Positions 39,701 through 46,756 of a DNA stretch of 64,000 nt are shown piece after piece; position 1 is the first letter of the stretch, and each line of letters begins with the position of its first letter. The DNA is taken from positions 100,419-164,418 of the forward strand of contig NZ_AXZL01000066.1 in the NCBI RefSeq assembly GCF_000485795.1, in the 5' to 3' direction. The translations under genes were made by a program, and so were the position numbers. A model generated the notes under the pieces. That model made no database searches. It saw nothing but the letters and a program-made list of their open reading frames with translations, and was not told where the DNA came from. Source of the stretch: Shewanella decolorationis S12 (lineage in GTDB: Bacteria; Pseudomonadota; Gammaproteobacteria; Enterobacterales; Shewanellaceae).

Positions 39701-39803
39701 GCTTATTGACGGGGGGAATGGGATTAGCCTCGGCGAAAATGTTGTGGGATACCAAACTACTTATTATGCCGCAGCTTATTATTATCTTGTTGTTTATCAG
39801 CAT
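36738..39803 (-). CDS. Exported double amidohydrolase-family protein
   Basis: The 1021-residue protein has a signal peptide (to about residue 24, IFAEA) and two amidohydrolase-like modules. Module 1 (residues 30-435) lacks metal ligands: YPGFIDPFTDYG replaces HxH, yet it ends with the family segment GKLAPGYMADFVITKG. Module 2 (about 570-990) has TAGIVDEHSHIAIN (HSH at 634-636), DVHIHSYV, QTFTHVLEGY and SINSDD, consistent with an intact binuclear site, and ends LTPGKMADIVLWN. Families of this type include imidazolonepropionase/dipeptidase-like enzymes. Substrate unknown; periplasmic. Confidence 0.82.
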   Translation of the reverse strand: MLINNKIIISCGIISSLVSHNIFAEANPIPPVNKLTAFTNAELILAPGKRLANATLLVENNRIKAIIEKGDIPEAALKVDLSGYTIYPGFIDPFTDYGIEFEYPKLGLTRPVYDIKRIGGNAENGAIHAEKEWFNYVYPNKERARDWINNGFTSVQSSKLDGIFRGTGVSLSLADKTANEVIYRARSQPFMAFDKGTSEQDYPNSLMGSIALIRQTFADANWYNQNKHKSVNSSANAQIEFNIAFERLDNLAEKQIVFETKNLNDLLRAANLLKEHQLPANLLASGQEYARINELKALNYPLILPLNYPQAPDVGTDDADREVSLAELRQWERAPTNPAAVANAGIPFAFTQFGIKTEAFWPRLRQAITQGLSEDKALAALTTQAAEMAGTADFAGKLAPGYMADFVITKGNIFKDGQIYSVWLQGEEQSIRSLPQAKLLGDYQLTLNNLTLDLNLEETGKKAFQGQLSSGEKSIPVTNLKLEDDGRVSFNADLSDAGIHGISRFTLWLAKDGIQGRMVDAQSRSINVAGIAIASSPKTEQEGTPKTDAAPTLVSQLTYPNVAYGLSDAPKAEKLHIKNATLWTSDKQGILEHADLLMANGRIEKIGQQLSTPSGYQVLDATGKHLTAGIVDEHSHIAINGGTNEGTDAVTSEVRIGDVINPEDISIYRALAGGVTSAQLLHGSANPIGGQSQLIKMKWGESAEQLKFANAPASIKFALGENVKQSNWGEKFVQRFPQTRMGVKALFEETFDAALAYEKALKDYDDLRSSEKKKTIAPHPSYRLQAVAEVLKQQRDVHIHSYVQSEILMFLRLAEAYQFKVQTFTHVLEGYKVARELAAHGAGASTFADWWAYKFEVYDAIPQNACLMQKQGVLTSINSDDYEMQRRLNQEAAKSMMYCNMSKEDAWNMVTINPAKQLRVDEYVGSLTPGKMADIVLWNAEPLSIYAKVTQAWVEGKRYFDRDQDLLAQQQVVVERAALIQKILSSDDNAKAGEKVTPLNEPQWHCDTHYQAWGQDHQGAK

Positions 39804-39922
39804 TTTTCATTTACTTAGGTGGAGGGTGAGTAAAGAGTAACCTAAAGTAGATGTAATTACTAAAGCCGAATTGTAACGCAATTTAAGCATGTGCTTGAAT
39901 GCTGAGGGGGATTCTGCTGGGC

Positions 39923-39955
39923 ATAAAAAAGCTCGCAGGGTGCGAGCTTTTTTAT
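39923..39955. terminator. Strong terminator downstream of the hns-like gene
   Basis: AAAAAAGCTCGCA (39925-39937) pairs with TGCGAGCTTTTTT (39941-39953) around a GGG loop. It has T runs on both strands and lies about 50 bases beyond the hns-like stop. It is effective in the minus direction and also insulates the amidohydrolase promoter. Confidence 0.9.
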
Positions 39956-40000
39956 GTTACTCAGTGTTAATAGCGCATCGCTATTACACACTATATTGGA

Positions 40001-40393
40001 TTAGATTAAGAAATCATCCATAGAACGGCCTTTATTGACTTCGTTCTTAAATACCGTTGGCATGCGACCTTGACCTGTCCACTGGATCACTTCGCCGTTA
40101 ACTTCGATTTGGTATTTTGCTGGACGAGGAGCGCGCTTTTTGCTTACAGCTTTAACTGCAACACCGCCTAAATCGTCGATTGATAAACCAACAGCTTCCA
40201 TTTGTTGACGGATTTCTTCGATCTTTGCATTACGAGCAGCGATAGCTTGCTGTTCTTCTTCAGCCATAGATTCACGCTCTGTGAGAATCTTATCCAGTTT
40301 TGCAGCTAAATCACGCAATTCTTCGAGGCTCAAATCTTTTACAGCAGCTTTAAAACGACGACCGTGAGTTAATATTTCTAAAAATTCGCTCAT
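40001..40393 (-). CDS. hns: H-NS family nucleoid-associated protein
   Basis: The 130-residue protein has an N-terminal oligomerisation/coiled-coil region (residues 1-75, SLEELRDLAAKLDKILTERE...). A basic linker (SKKRAPRPAKYQIEVNGE) and the C-terminal DNA-binding motif QWTGQGRMPTVFKNEVNKG follow, corresponding to the TWTGQGRTP loop of H-NS. It silences AT-rich genes and could act on the AT-rich polysaccharide genes, but nothing here shows that directly. Single gene with its own terminator. Confidence 0.92.
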   Translation of the reverse strand: MSEFLEILTHGRRFKAAVKDLSLEELRDLAAKLDKILTERESMAEEEQQAIAARNAKIEEIRQQMEAVGLSIDDLGGVAVKAVSKKRAPRPAKYQIEVNGEVIQWTGQGRMPTVFKNEVNKGRSMDDFLI

Positions 40394-40606
40394 ATCTATT
40401 TTCGTCCCACTCTATTTTTATTACAGGATAATGGTGAACAACAGCTAAATGATAGAAACTAATATTGCTCGAATCAAATAAAATTATGCAATAAACAGAA
40501 ATTAAATATTATTTAATTTTTGAACTTTTTATATGTGGCAAATAACTGTTCAAAAATGTGGCCAATACCACAGTCTTAAAAAATGCAAACAGGTGTTTGA
40601 CTTTGG

Positions 40607-40635
40607 TTGACGTTAACGTTAACAGGACGTAAAGT
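40607..40635 (+). promoter_or_regulatory. Candidate etfBA promoter overlapping a LiuR-like palindrome
   Basis: TTGACG (40607-40612), a 17-base spacer and TAAAGT (40630-40635) make a sigma-70 promoter candidate. The -35 box is part of TTGACGTTAACGTTAAC, a near-palindrome resembling the LiuR operator described for branched-chain/fatty-acid catabolism genes of Shewanella, so binding would repress. The operator identity is inferred. Confidence 0.55.
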
Positions 40636-40703
40636 GGCTCTATCCTGCATTGGTGATGACCAATGTTTTGTCCATGTACATGAAAGTGTAGGAAGGAAAC
40701 CCT

Positions 40704-41453
40704 ATGAAAGTATTGGTGCCTGTTAAGCGCGTAGTTGATGCCAATGTGAAGGTCAGGGTAAAAGCTGACAACACCAGCGTTGATACCGCAAACCTCAAAA
40801 TGGCGTTGAACCCTTTTTGTGAAATTGCAGTAGAAGAAGCGGTTCGTTTAAAAGAAGCGGGCAGTGCTACTGAAGTAGTGGTCGTCAGTATCGGCAATAA
40901 AGCTGTTCAAGAACAATTACGTACCGCGTTAGCATTAGGTGCTGACCGTGCGATTCACATTGATACTGAAGAAGAGTTAACCCCAGTATCGATTGCCAAA
41001 TTACTCAAAGCCGTACAAGAAAAAGAACAAGCGCAATTAGTGCTGTTTGGTAAGCAATCTATCGATGGCGATAATAACCAAACTGGTCAAATGTTTGCGG
41101 CATTAATGGATATGCCACAAGCCACTTTTGCTTCTGAAATCAAAGTTGAAGGTCATTCAGTGCAAGTGGCTCGCGAGATAGATGGCGGGATGCAAACCTT
41201 AAGTCTGCAGCTGCCTGCTGTGGTGACAGCCGATTTACGTTTGAACGAACCTCGTTACGCTTCATTACCTAACATCATGAAAGCTAAACGTAAGCCATTA
41301 GATATGCTCACTGTTGCGGATTTAGGTGTGACGCTAAAAGCCCATCAAACTGTGGTGAAGGTGACGCCACCTGCAGAACGTAAAGCAGGCATCATGGTTG
41401 CGTCGGTAGCTGAGCTGGTTGAAAAGTTAAAAAATGAAGCGAAGGTGATCTAA
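40704..41453 (+). CDS. etfB: Electron transfer flavoprotein, beta subunit
   Basis: The 249-residue protein begins [20 protein letters not shown] and contains [16 protein letters not shown] and the signature [29 protein letters not shown] (the ETF beta signature). It forms a heterodimer with EtfA, carries FAD/AMP and passes electrons from acyl-CoA dehydrogenases to ETF-ubiquinone oxidoreductase. GGAAGG precedes the ATG. The etfA ATG follows its stop by one base. Confidence 0.96.
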   Translation: MKVLVPVKRVVDANVKVRVKADNTSVDTANLKMALNPFCEIAVEEAVRLKEAGSATEVVVVSIGNKAVQEQLRTALALGADRAIHIDTEEELTPVSIAKLLKAVQEKEQAQLVLFGKQSIDGDNNQTGQMFAALMDMPQATFASEIKVEGHSVQVAREIDGGMQTLSLQLPAVVTADLRLNEPRYASLPNIMKAKRKPLDMLTVADLGVTLKAHQTVVKVTPPAERKAGIMVASVAELVEKLKNEAKVI

Positions 41454-41454
41454 C

Positions 41455-42381
41455 ATGGCCATTTTAGTATTAGCAGAACACGATAATGCGGCACTGAAAC
41501 TGGATACCGCAAAGGTTGTCACCGCCGCGCGTGCAATTGGTGATGATGTACATGTATTAGTGGTGGGCCACCAATGTGGTGCTGTGGCACAAGCCGCGCA
41601 AGCCCTGCAAGGCGTCGCTCAAGTATTGGTCGCCGACAATAGTGCCTATGAAGCGCATTTAGCCGAAAACGTAGCTAAATTGCTGGTGGACTTAGCACCA
41701 AACTACAGCCATATCTTGGCTGCAGCATCGAGTGCTGGCAAAGATACGCTACCACGTGTGGCAGCACTGTTAGATGTTGCGCAAATTTCTGAAGTGATTG
41801 GCGTTGTGAGCAGCGACACTTTTGTTCGCCCAATTTACGCAGGAAACGCTTTAGCAACAGTACAAAGCCATGACGCGATTAAAGTGATGACAGTCCGTGC
41901 CAGTGCCTTCGATGCGGCGGCGCAGGGCAACAGTGCTGCAGTTACCAACTTAGATAAAGTGTTTGAAGCCAAAACTCAGTTTGTGTCTCAATCATTGACT
42001 GTTTCTGCGCGTCCAGAGTTAGGTAATGCGGGCATTATCGTTTCTGGTGGCCGTGGTATGGGCAGCGGTGAAAACTTCGGTATGTTAGAGCAATTGGCGG
42101 ACAAACTCGGTGCCGCTGTTGGGGCTTCGCGCGCCGCGGTTGACGCAGGTTTTGTGCCTAACGATCTGCAAGTGGGTCAAACCGGTAAGATTGTGGCGCC
42201 AAACCTCTACATCGCCGTGGGGATTTCGGGCGCGATCCAGCATTTAGCCGGGATGAAAGACGCTAAGGTGATTGTGGCAATCAACAAAGATCCTGAAGCG
42301 CCAATCTTCCAGGTGGCCGATTATGGTCTCGAAGCCGACCTGTTTGACGCCGTTCCAGAGTTGATTTCAACTCTAGGTTGA
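41455..42381 (+). CDS. etfA: Electron transfer flavoprotein, alpha subunit
   Basis: The 308-residue protein has an N-terminal [17 protein letters not shown] domain and a C-terminal FAD domain with [43 protein letters not shown] and [15 protein letters not shown]. It is the partner of EtfB, cytoplasmic. It is co-transcribed with etfB and ends before a hairpin that separates it from the riboswitch. Confidence 0.96.
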   Translation: MAILVLAEHDNAALKLDTAKVVTAARAIGDDVHVLVVGHQCGAVAQAAQALQGVAQVLVADNSAYEAHLAENVAKLLVDLAPNYSHILAAASSAGKDTLPRVAALLDVAQISEVIGVVSSDTFVRPIYAGNALATVQSHDAIKVMTVRASAFDAAAQGNSAAVTNLDKVFEAKTQFVSQSLTVSARPELGNAGIIVSGGRGMGSGENFGMLEQLADKLGAAVGASRAAVDAGFVPNDLQVGQTGKIVAPNLYIAVGISGAIQHLAGMKDAKVIVAINKDPEAPIFQVADYGLEADLFDAVPELISTLG

Positions 42382-42406
42382 TTTTATCCGTGATCTAAGT
42401 CAAAGT

Positions 42407-42446
42407 AAGCGGCTTTGCGGTGGCAACTGCTTAGCCGCTTATGTTT
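42407..42446 (+). terminator. etfBA terminator
   Basis: AAGCGGCT (42407-42414) pairs with AGCCGCTT (42433-42440), followed by ATGTTTTT. A second small hairpin, CGCCC-GTGCAT-GGGCG (42459-42474), lies just before the riboswitch. Confidence 0.75.
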
Positions 42447-42477
42447 TTATGTGCCTCACGCCCGTGCATGGGCGTTC

Positions 42478-42670
42478 TTAGAAGTAGAGGCGCACCAAAT
42501 ATCAGTAGTGATCAGTAGGGTGATTCCGTTGATCGTTCACGAAAGGATTTGGTGCCGAAGTGGTTTGATTTATCACGATCAACTGCTGGGGTTGTGCCGA
42601 ATAGGTACAACACTGCCATAGTATTTTCTGATACGGATATTAGGAATAGTTACTATGGAGCGCTACTGAT
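42478..42670 (+). ncRNA. Lysine riboswitch (L box)
   Basis: The 5' core GTAGAGGCGC (42484-42493), the GGTGCCGAAG element (42551-42560), GCTGGGGTTGTGCCG (42585-42599) and the closing GGAGCGCTACT (42657-42667) occur in the order and spacing of the lysine aptamer. P1 can form between AGTAG (42483-42487) and CTACT (42663-42667). The AGTAGTGATC/TTGATC stretch fits the P2 arm. No T-tract terminator lies between the aptamer and the ATG at 42753, so control is probably at translation. It regulates the NhaC-type transporter downstream. Confidence 0.9.
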
Positions 42671-42752
42671 AGGACAGGTGATCTTGGGTATCTATTGCCT
42701 TTTCCCACCAGTTCAGTCGCCCTCCATTCGTATTTTGACGAAGAAATAATCA

Positions 42753-44321
42753 ATGACTGTAGTAAGTTACGCCGATTCGGCACTTTCTCTGCTGCCGCCT
42801 GTGGTCGCAATTGTGTTGGCGATTTTCACTCGCCGCGTTCTCCTTTCCCTCGGTTTAGGTATTGTGATTGGGGTGTTATTACTCAATCAATTTTCACCTG
42901 TGGCCAGCGGTGAGTTTTTATTTAACAGTGTAAAAGGACTCTTTTGGTCAGAAGATGGCGTAAATTCTTGGAATTTATACATTCTCGGCTTTTTAATTGT
43001 ATTAGGGATGATCACGGCATTAATTACTGTCAGTGGTAGTGCGCGGGCATTTGCCGATTGGGCGCGCCTGCATATTCGCAATAAACGCGATGCCAAATTA
43101 CTGACCATGTTTTTAGGCTGTGTTGTCTTTATTGACGATTATTTCAATAGCTTAGTCGTAGGTTCCGTCGCAAGGCCCGTCACCGATCGTTATTATATTT
43201 CTCGCGCTAAGTTAGCCTATTTATTAGATTCAACGGCGGCGCCAGTTTGCGTTATTTCGCCGGTATCCAGTTGGGGCGCTTATATTATCGCGCTGATCGG
43301 CGGCATATTAACCGCCCACGGTTTTGCTGACTCTGGTCATTTGAGTGTGTTTATTCAAATGATCCCTATGAATTTCTACGCTATTTTCTCTTTATTATTA
43401 TTACTTTGTGTTGCATTTATGGGCTTGGATATTGGCCCTATGCGTGAGCATGAATTAAATGCACAGCGCGGTAATTTATATGATGAGAATAAAGGATTGC
43501 CACCTGGAGCGAATGCCGATTTACCCGAAGCCGAAACGGGTAAAATCCTCGGTTTATTCTTACCTATTACCGTGCTGGTATTTGCGACCCTGTATTTTAT
43601 GATTGACAGCGGTGCTCAGGTGTTAGCGAAAGAAGGCATTGAATTTAATATTATTTCTGCTTTTGAAAAAACCGATGTGAGTTCATCACTGTTCTTTGGT
43701 GCACTGATTGGTTTAGCGGTTGCGCTGGTGCTTAACCTAGTACAAGGCGTTGAAAAGTCGATGGTCGTCAAAGGCGTGGTGCAGGGCGCTCGCTCTATGC
43801 TGCCTGCGATTTATATCCTGTTATTTGCTTGGACCATCGCGGGCGTGATTGGCCAGCTTGAGACTGGTAAGTTTATGGCAAGCCTCGCCACAGGGAACAT
43901 TCCCTTTGCCTTCTTACCTGCATTGATGTTTGTGTTAGCGGGTCTGACGGCGTTTTCTACCGGCACCAGTTGGGGCACATTCGGCATTATGCTGCCGATT
44001 GCCGCCGATATGGCGATGGGCAGTCATACAGCCATGATGTTACCTATGCTGGCTTCGGTTTTGGCGGGCGCGGTATTTGGTGATCACTGCTCACCGATTT
44101 CGGATACCACGATTTTGTCGTCAACCGGCGCGAGCTGTCACCATATTGACCATGTTGTGACTCAGCTGCCTTACGCTGTGATTGTGGCGCTGATCAGCAT
44201 GGTGGGTTATGTGGTGCTTGGCTTTACAGAATCGGTGAATGCGGGACTATTGACCTGTAGCGTGCTGTTTGTCTTGAGCATTGTGTGGTTACGGTTTAAA
44301 TCCCAAAGTAACGCGAAATAA
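42753..44321 (+). CDS. lysW: NhaC-family transporter, probable lysine transporter LysW
   Basis: The 522-residue polytopic membrane protein (about 12 segments) of the NhaC Na+/H+ antiporter superfamily has FIDDYFNSLVVGSVARPVTDR, STAAPVCVISPVSSWGAYI, FSTGTSWGTFGIMLP and GDHCSPISDTTILSSTGA, all typical of this family. The lysine riboswitch directly upstream makes lysine uptake the likely role, as proposed for LysW by comparative genomics of the L box. It is monocistronic, ending at a bidirectional terminator. Confidence 0.88.
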   Translation: MTVVSYADSALSLLPPVVAIVLAIFTRRVLLSLGLGIVIGVLLLNQFSPVASGEFLFNSVKGLFWSEDGVNSWNLYILGFLIVLGMITALITVSGSARAFADWARLHIRNKRDAKLLTMFLGCVVFIDDYFNSLVVGSVARPVTDRYYISRAKLAYLLDSTAAPVCVISPVSSWGAYIIALIGGILTAHGFADSGHLSVFIQMIPMNFYAIFSLLLLLCVAFMGLDIGPMREHELNAQRGNLYDENKGLPPGANADLPEAETGKILGLFLPITVLVFATLYFMIDSGAQVLAKEGIEFNIISAFEKTDVSSSLFFGALIGLAVALVLNLVQGVEKSMVVKGVVQGARSMLPAIYILLFAWTIAGVIGQLETGKFMASLATGNIPFAFLPALMFVLAGLTAFSTGTSWGTFGIMLPIAADMAMGSHTAMMLPMLASVLAGAVFGDHCSPISDTTILSSTGASCHHIDHVVTQLPYAVIVALISMVGYVVLGFTESVNAGLLTCSVLFVLSIVWLRFKSQSNAK

Positions 44322-44383
44322 GCCTGACTTCAGCGAGCGGTTTATTCGCGAGTCTTCTCTGTGTATTTACCGAGCGCTAAAAA

Positions 44384-44416
44384 CAAATCAGCCAGCATTA
44401 TGCTGGCTGATTTTTT
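44384..44416. terminator. Bidirectional terminator lysW / dcp
   Basis: AAATCAGCCAGCAT and ATGCTGGCTGATTT form a 14-bp stem (44385-44413) with a T tract on the + side and a weaker one on the - side. It separates two convergent genes. Confidence 0.9.
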
Positions 44417-44435
44417 ATCGTTCACTCATCCCAAA

Positions 44436-46586
44436 TTACAGGGCGGTGTTGAGTCCACGTCGATTCAATAACCCTTCGGTGGTAGGCTCTTTACCTCGGA
44501 AGTTTTTGTAGGCTTCCATTGGTGCAATGCTGTTGCCCACTTCGCGAATCGTCTTGCGGTATTTCATACCGATTTCACGGTTGAGACCACCTTGCGTTTG
44601 CACATAGGCAAAGGCGTCAGCTGCTAAAATCTCACTCCACATATAAGCGTAGTAACTTGCTGAGTAACCACCCGGGAAGGCGTGGGCAAAGTAAGTTGAC
44701 TTATAACGTGGTGGTACGGCGGTGATATTTAAGCCGTGCTTTTTCAGCGCATTGGCTTCAAATGTCGCCACATCTTGCAATGGTGCATCAGGGCTTAATG
44801 AGTGCCATTCCATATCCACTAGCGCAGCAGCCATATACTCTAAGGTATCAAAACCTTGGTTAAAGCTGCCGGATTTCAGCAGTTTTTGCAGCAAATCATC
44901 GGGAATTGGCTTACCGGTTTCATAGTGTTTGGCGTAGTTGGCTAACACTTTAGGGTGGGCAGCCCAGTCCTCTTCGAAGGTTGATGGGAATTCCACAAAG
45001 TCACGGGAGACCGAAGTACCAGCCAAGCTTGGGTAAGTCACCTTAGAGAACATACCGTGGGTACCATGGCCCATTTCGTGGAACATAGTGGTGACTTCGT
45101 TGTAGCTGACGAAGGTCGGTTGTCCTTCTGGCGCCTTTTTAATGTTCATCACGTTAACCACGACAGGCTTAGTGCCTTCGAGGAAGGATTGACCCACGAA
45201 CGAGCTCATCCATGCGCCGCCACGTTTGCCTTCACGGGCAAAGTAGTCGGCATAGAAAATCGCCATGCTCGAACCATCGGCATCAAACATTTCGTAGGCT
45301 TTCACATCTGGGTGGTACACGGGTAAATCTGGACGTGGCTTTAAGGTGACGCCATAGAGTTCTTTGAGGGTGTAGAACACGCCGTCTTCGAGTACGCGGT
45401 TAAATTCGAAGTAAGGACGAATGCTACTCGCATCGAGGGCATATTTCTCTTGGCGAACTTTCTCGGCGTAGAATTCCCAGTCCCATGGCGCGAGTTCAAA
45501 CTTGCCGCCAGTCTTGTCGATCATCGCTTGAATATCGGCCGCTTCTTTCTCTGTATTGGCTACGACAGCTGGCACCATAGAACCAAACATGCTGTATACC
45601 GCTTCTGGGGTTTTCGCCATTTGTGGCGCGAGGCGGTAGCTGGCCCAGTTTTCATAACCTAAGAGGGCAGCGCGCTCGGCACGTAATTGGGCTAAGCGAG
45701 ACACTAAAGATGCGGTTTCGTTTTCACCCGTTAAGCCACGGTTTGCCGAGGCTTCCCAAATGCGTTGGCGCAGTTCACGGTTCTCTAAAGAGGCGAGCAC
45801 AGGCTGGCGAGTGGTGTTGGTGATGTTGATTAGGTACTTACCTTCGTGACCCGCGGCCTTGGCATCGTTGGCTGCCGAGGTGATCTCGCTGTCACTTAGG
45901 CCCGCCAATTGCTCTTTGTTATCGACAACGATGGCAATTTCTTTGGTTAAGCGCAGTAAACGTTGTGAGAACTCGTTGGTGAGCGTCGATTGCTCTTCGT
46001 TCAGGGCGCGGATCTTCACTTTCTGCTCATCGGTCAGCTTAGCGCCGGCCATGATAAAGCGTTGGTGATACACCTCAACCAAACGAACCGCTTCAGGGGT
46101 TAAGCCTAAGTTATTACGGTCGTTATAAATGGCTTCAATACGGGCGAATAGTGCTGGATTGAGGTTGATGTTATCCGAGTGAGCCGCCATTTTGGGCGCC
46201 ATTTCGCCTTGGATTTTACGCAGGGCTGGATTGCTGTTTGAACCTGCTAGGTTGTAAAACACGCTCGATGCACGGTTGAGCAGGGCGCCACTTTTTTCCA
46301 TGGCGACAATAGTGTTGTCAAAGGTCGGGGCGGCAGGATTGTTAGCAATGGCCAAAATCTCTTGGTAATGCTCTTTAATGCCTTGCTCTAATGCGGGCTG
46401 AAAATGCTCGTCCTTAATCACGCTGAAATCAGGCGCTTGGTATTGCAGCGTACTGGCTTGGAACAGAGGATTTTGGGTTTGAACTGCGGTCACATTTACG
46501 GCTTTGGTATCTTGAGAGCTACAACCTGCCAGTGCTCCTGTCATCAGTGTGGCGCCAATGGCGATGGCAATAAAACTTTTACGCAT
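44436..46586 (-). CDS. dcp: M3-family peptidyl-dipeptidase, lipoprotein
   Basis: The 716-residue protein has a lipoprotein signal (MRKSFIAIAIGATLMTGALAGC, lipobox LAGC) and the M3 thermolysin-like zinc site TMFHEMGHGTHGMFS (HExxH near residue 490), followed by EFPSTFEEDW. Length and sequence match Dcp, which removes C-terminal dipeptides. The lipobox implies anchoring in the envelope facing the periplasm. Monocistronic between two terminators. Confidence 0.93.
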   Translation of the reverse strand: MRKSFIAIAIGATLMTGALAGCSSQDTKAVNVTAVQTQNPLFQASTLQYQAPDFSVIKDEHFQPALEQGIKEHYQEILAIANNPAAPTFDNTIVAMEKSGALLNRASSVFYNLAGSNSNPALRKIQGEMAPKMAAHSDNINLNPALFARIEAIYNDRNNLGLTPEAVRLVEVYHQRFIMAGAKLTDEQKVKIRALNEEQSTLTNEFSQRLLRLTKEIAIVVDNKEQLAGLSDSEITSAANDAKAAGHEGKYLINITNTTRQPVLASLENRELRQRIWEASANRGLTGENETASLVSRLAQLRAERAALLGYENWASYRLAPQMAKTPEAVYSMFGSMVPAVVANTEKEAADIQAMIDKTGGKFELAPWDWEFYAEKVRQEKYALDASSIRPYFEFNRVLEDGVFYTLKELYGVTLKPRPDLPVYHPDVKAYEMFDADGSSMAIFYADYFAREGKRGGAWMSSFVGQSFLEGTKPVVVNVMNIKKAPEGQPTFVSYNEVTTMFHEMGHGTHGMFSKVTYPSLAGTSVSRDFVEFPSTFEEDWAAHPKVLANYAKHYETGKPIPDDLLQKLLKSGSFNQGFDTLEYMAAALVDMEWHSLSPDAPLQDVATFEANALKKHGLNITAVPPRYKSTYFAHAFPGGYSASYYAYMWSEILAADAFAYVQTQGGLNREIGMKYRKTIREVGNSIAPMEAYKNFRGKEPTTEGLLNRRGLNTAL

Positions 46587-46685
46587 AGTTGAGTGATTTC
46601 CTTAGAATTGTAGTTTTTTGTGACTCTAACGTTACTAACTTAAATGGGACTGAAAACCTATGGGGTGAAGTTGTAAGAAAAAGTA

Positions 46686-46718
46686 AACAAAAAAGCGCCC
46701 TACAATCGTAGGACGCTT
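46686..46718 (-). terminator. Terminator of the multiheme cytochrome gene
   Basis: AGCGCCCTAC and GTAGGACGCT form an imperfect 10-bp stem with a T tract on the minus strand. It lies about 40 bases beyond the cytochrome stop. Confidence 0.8.
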
Positions 46719-46756
46719 GGGCTATTTCCTTGCAGGGAAAATAGCGGGACGACTAA

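Noticed and set aside
42415..42749. Short + strand frames between etfA and lysW
   Set aside because: They fall on the terminator and lysine riboswitch and have no ribosome binding site or family resemblance.
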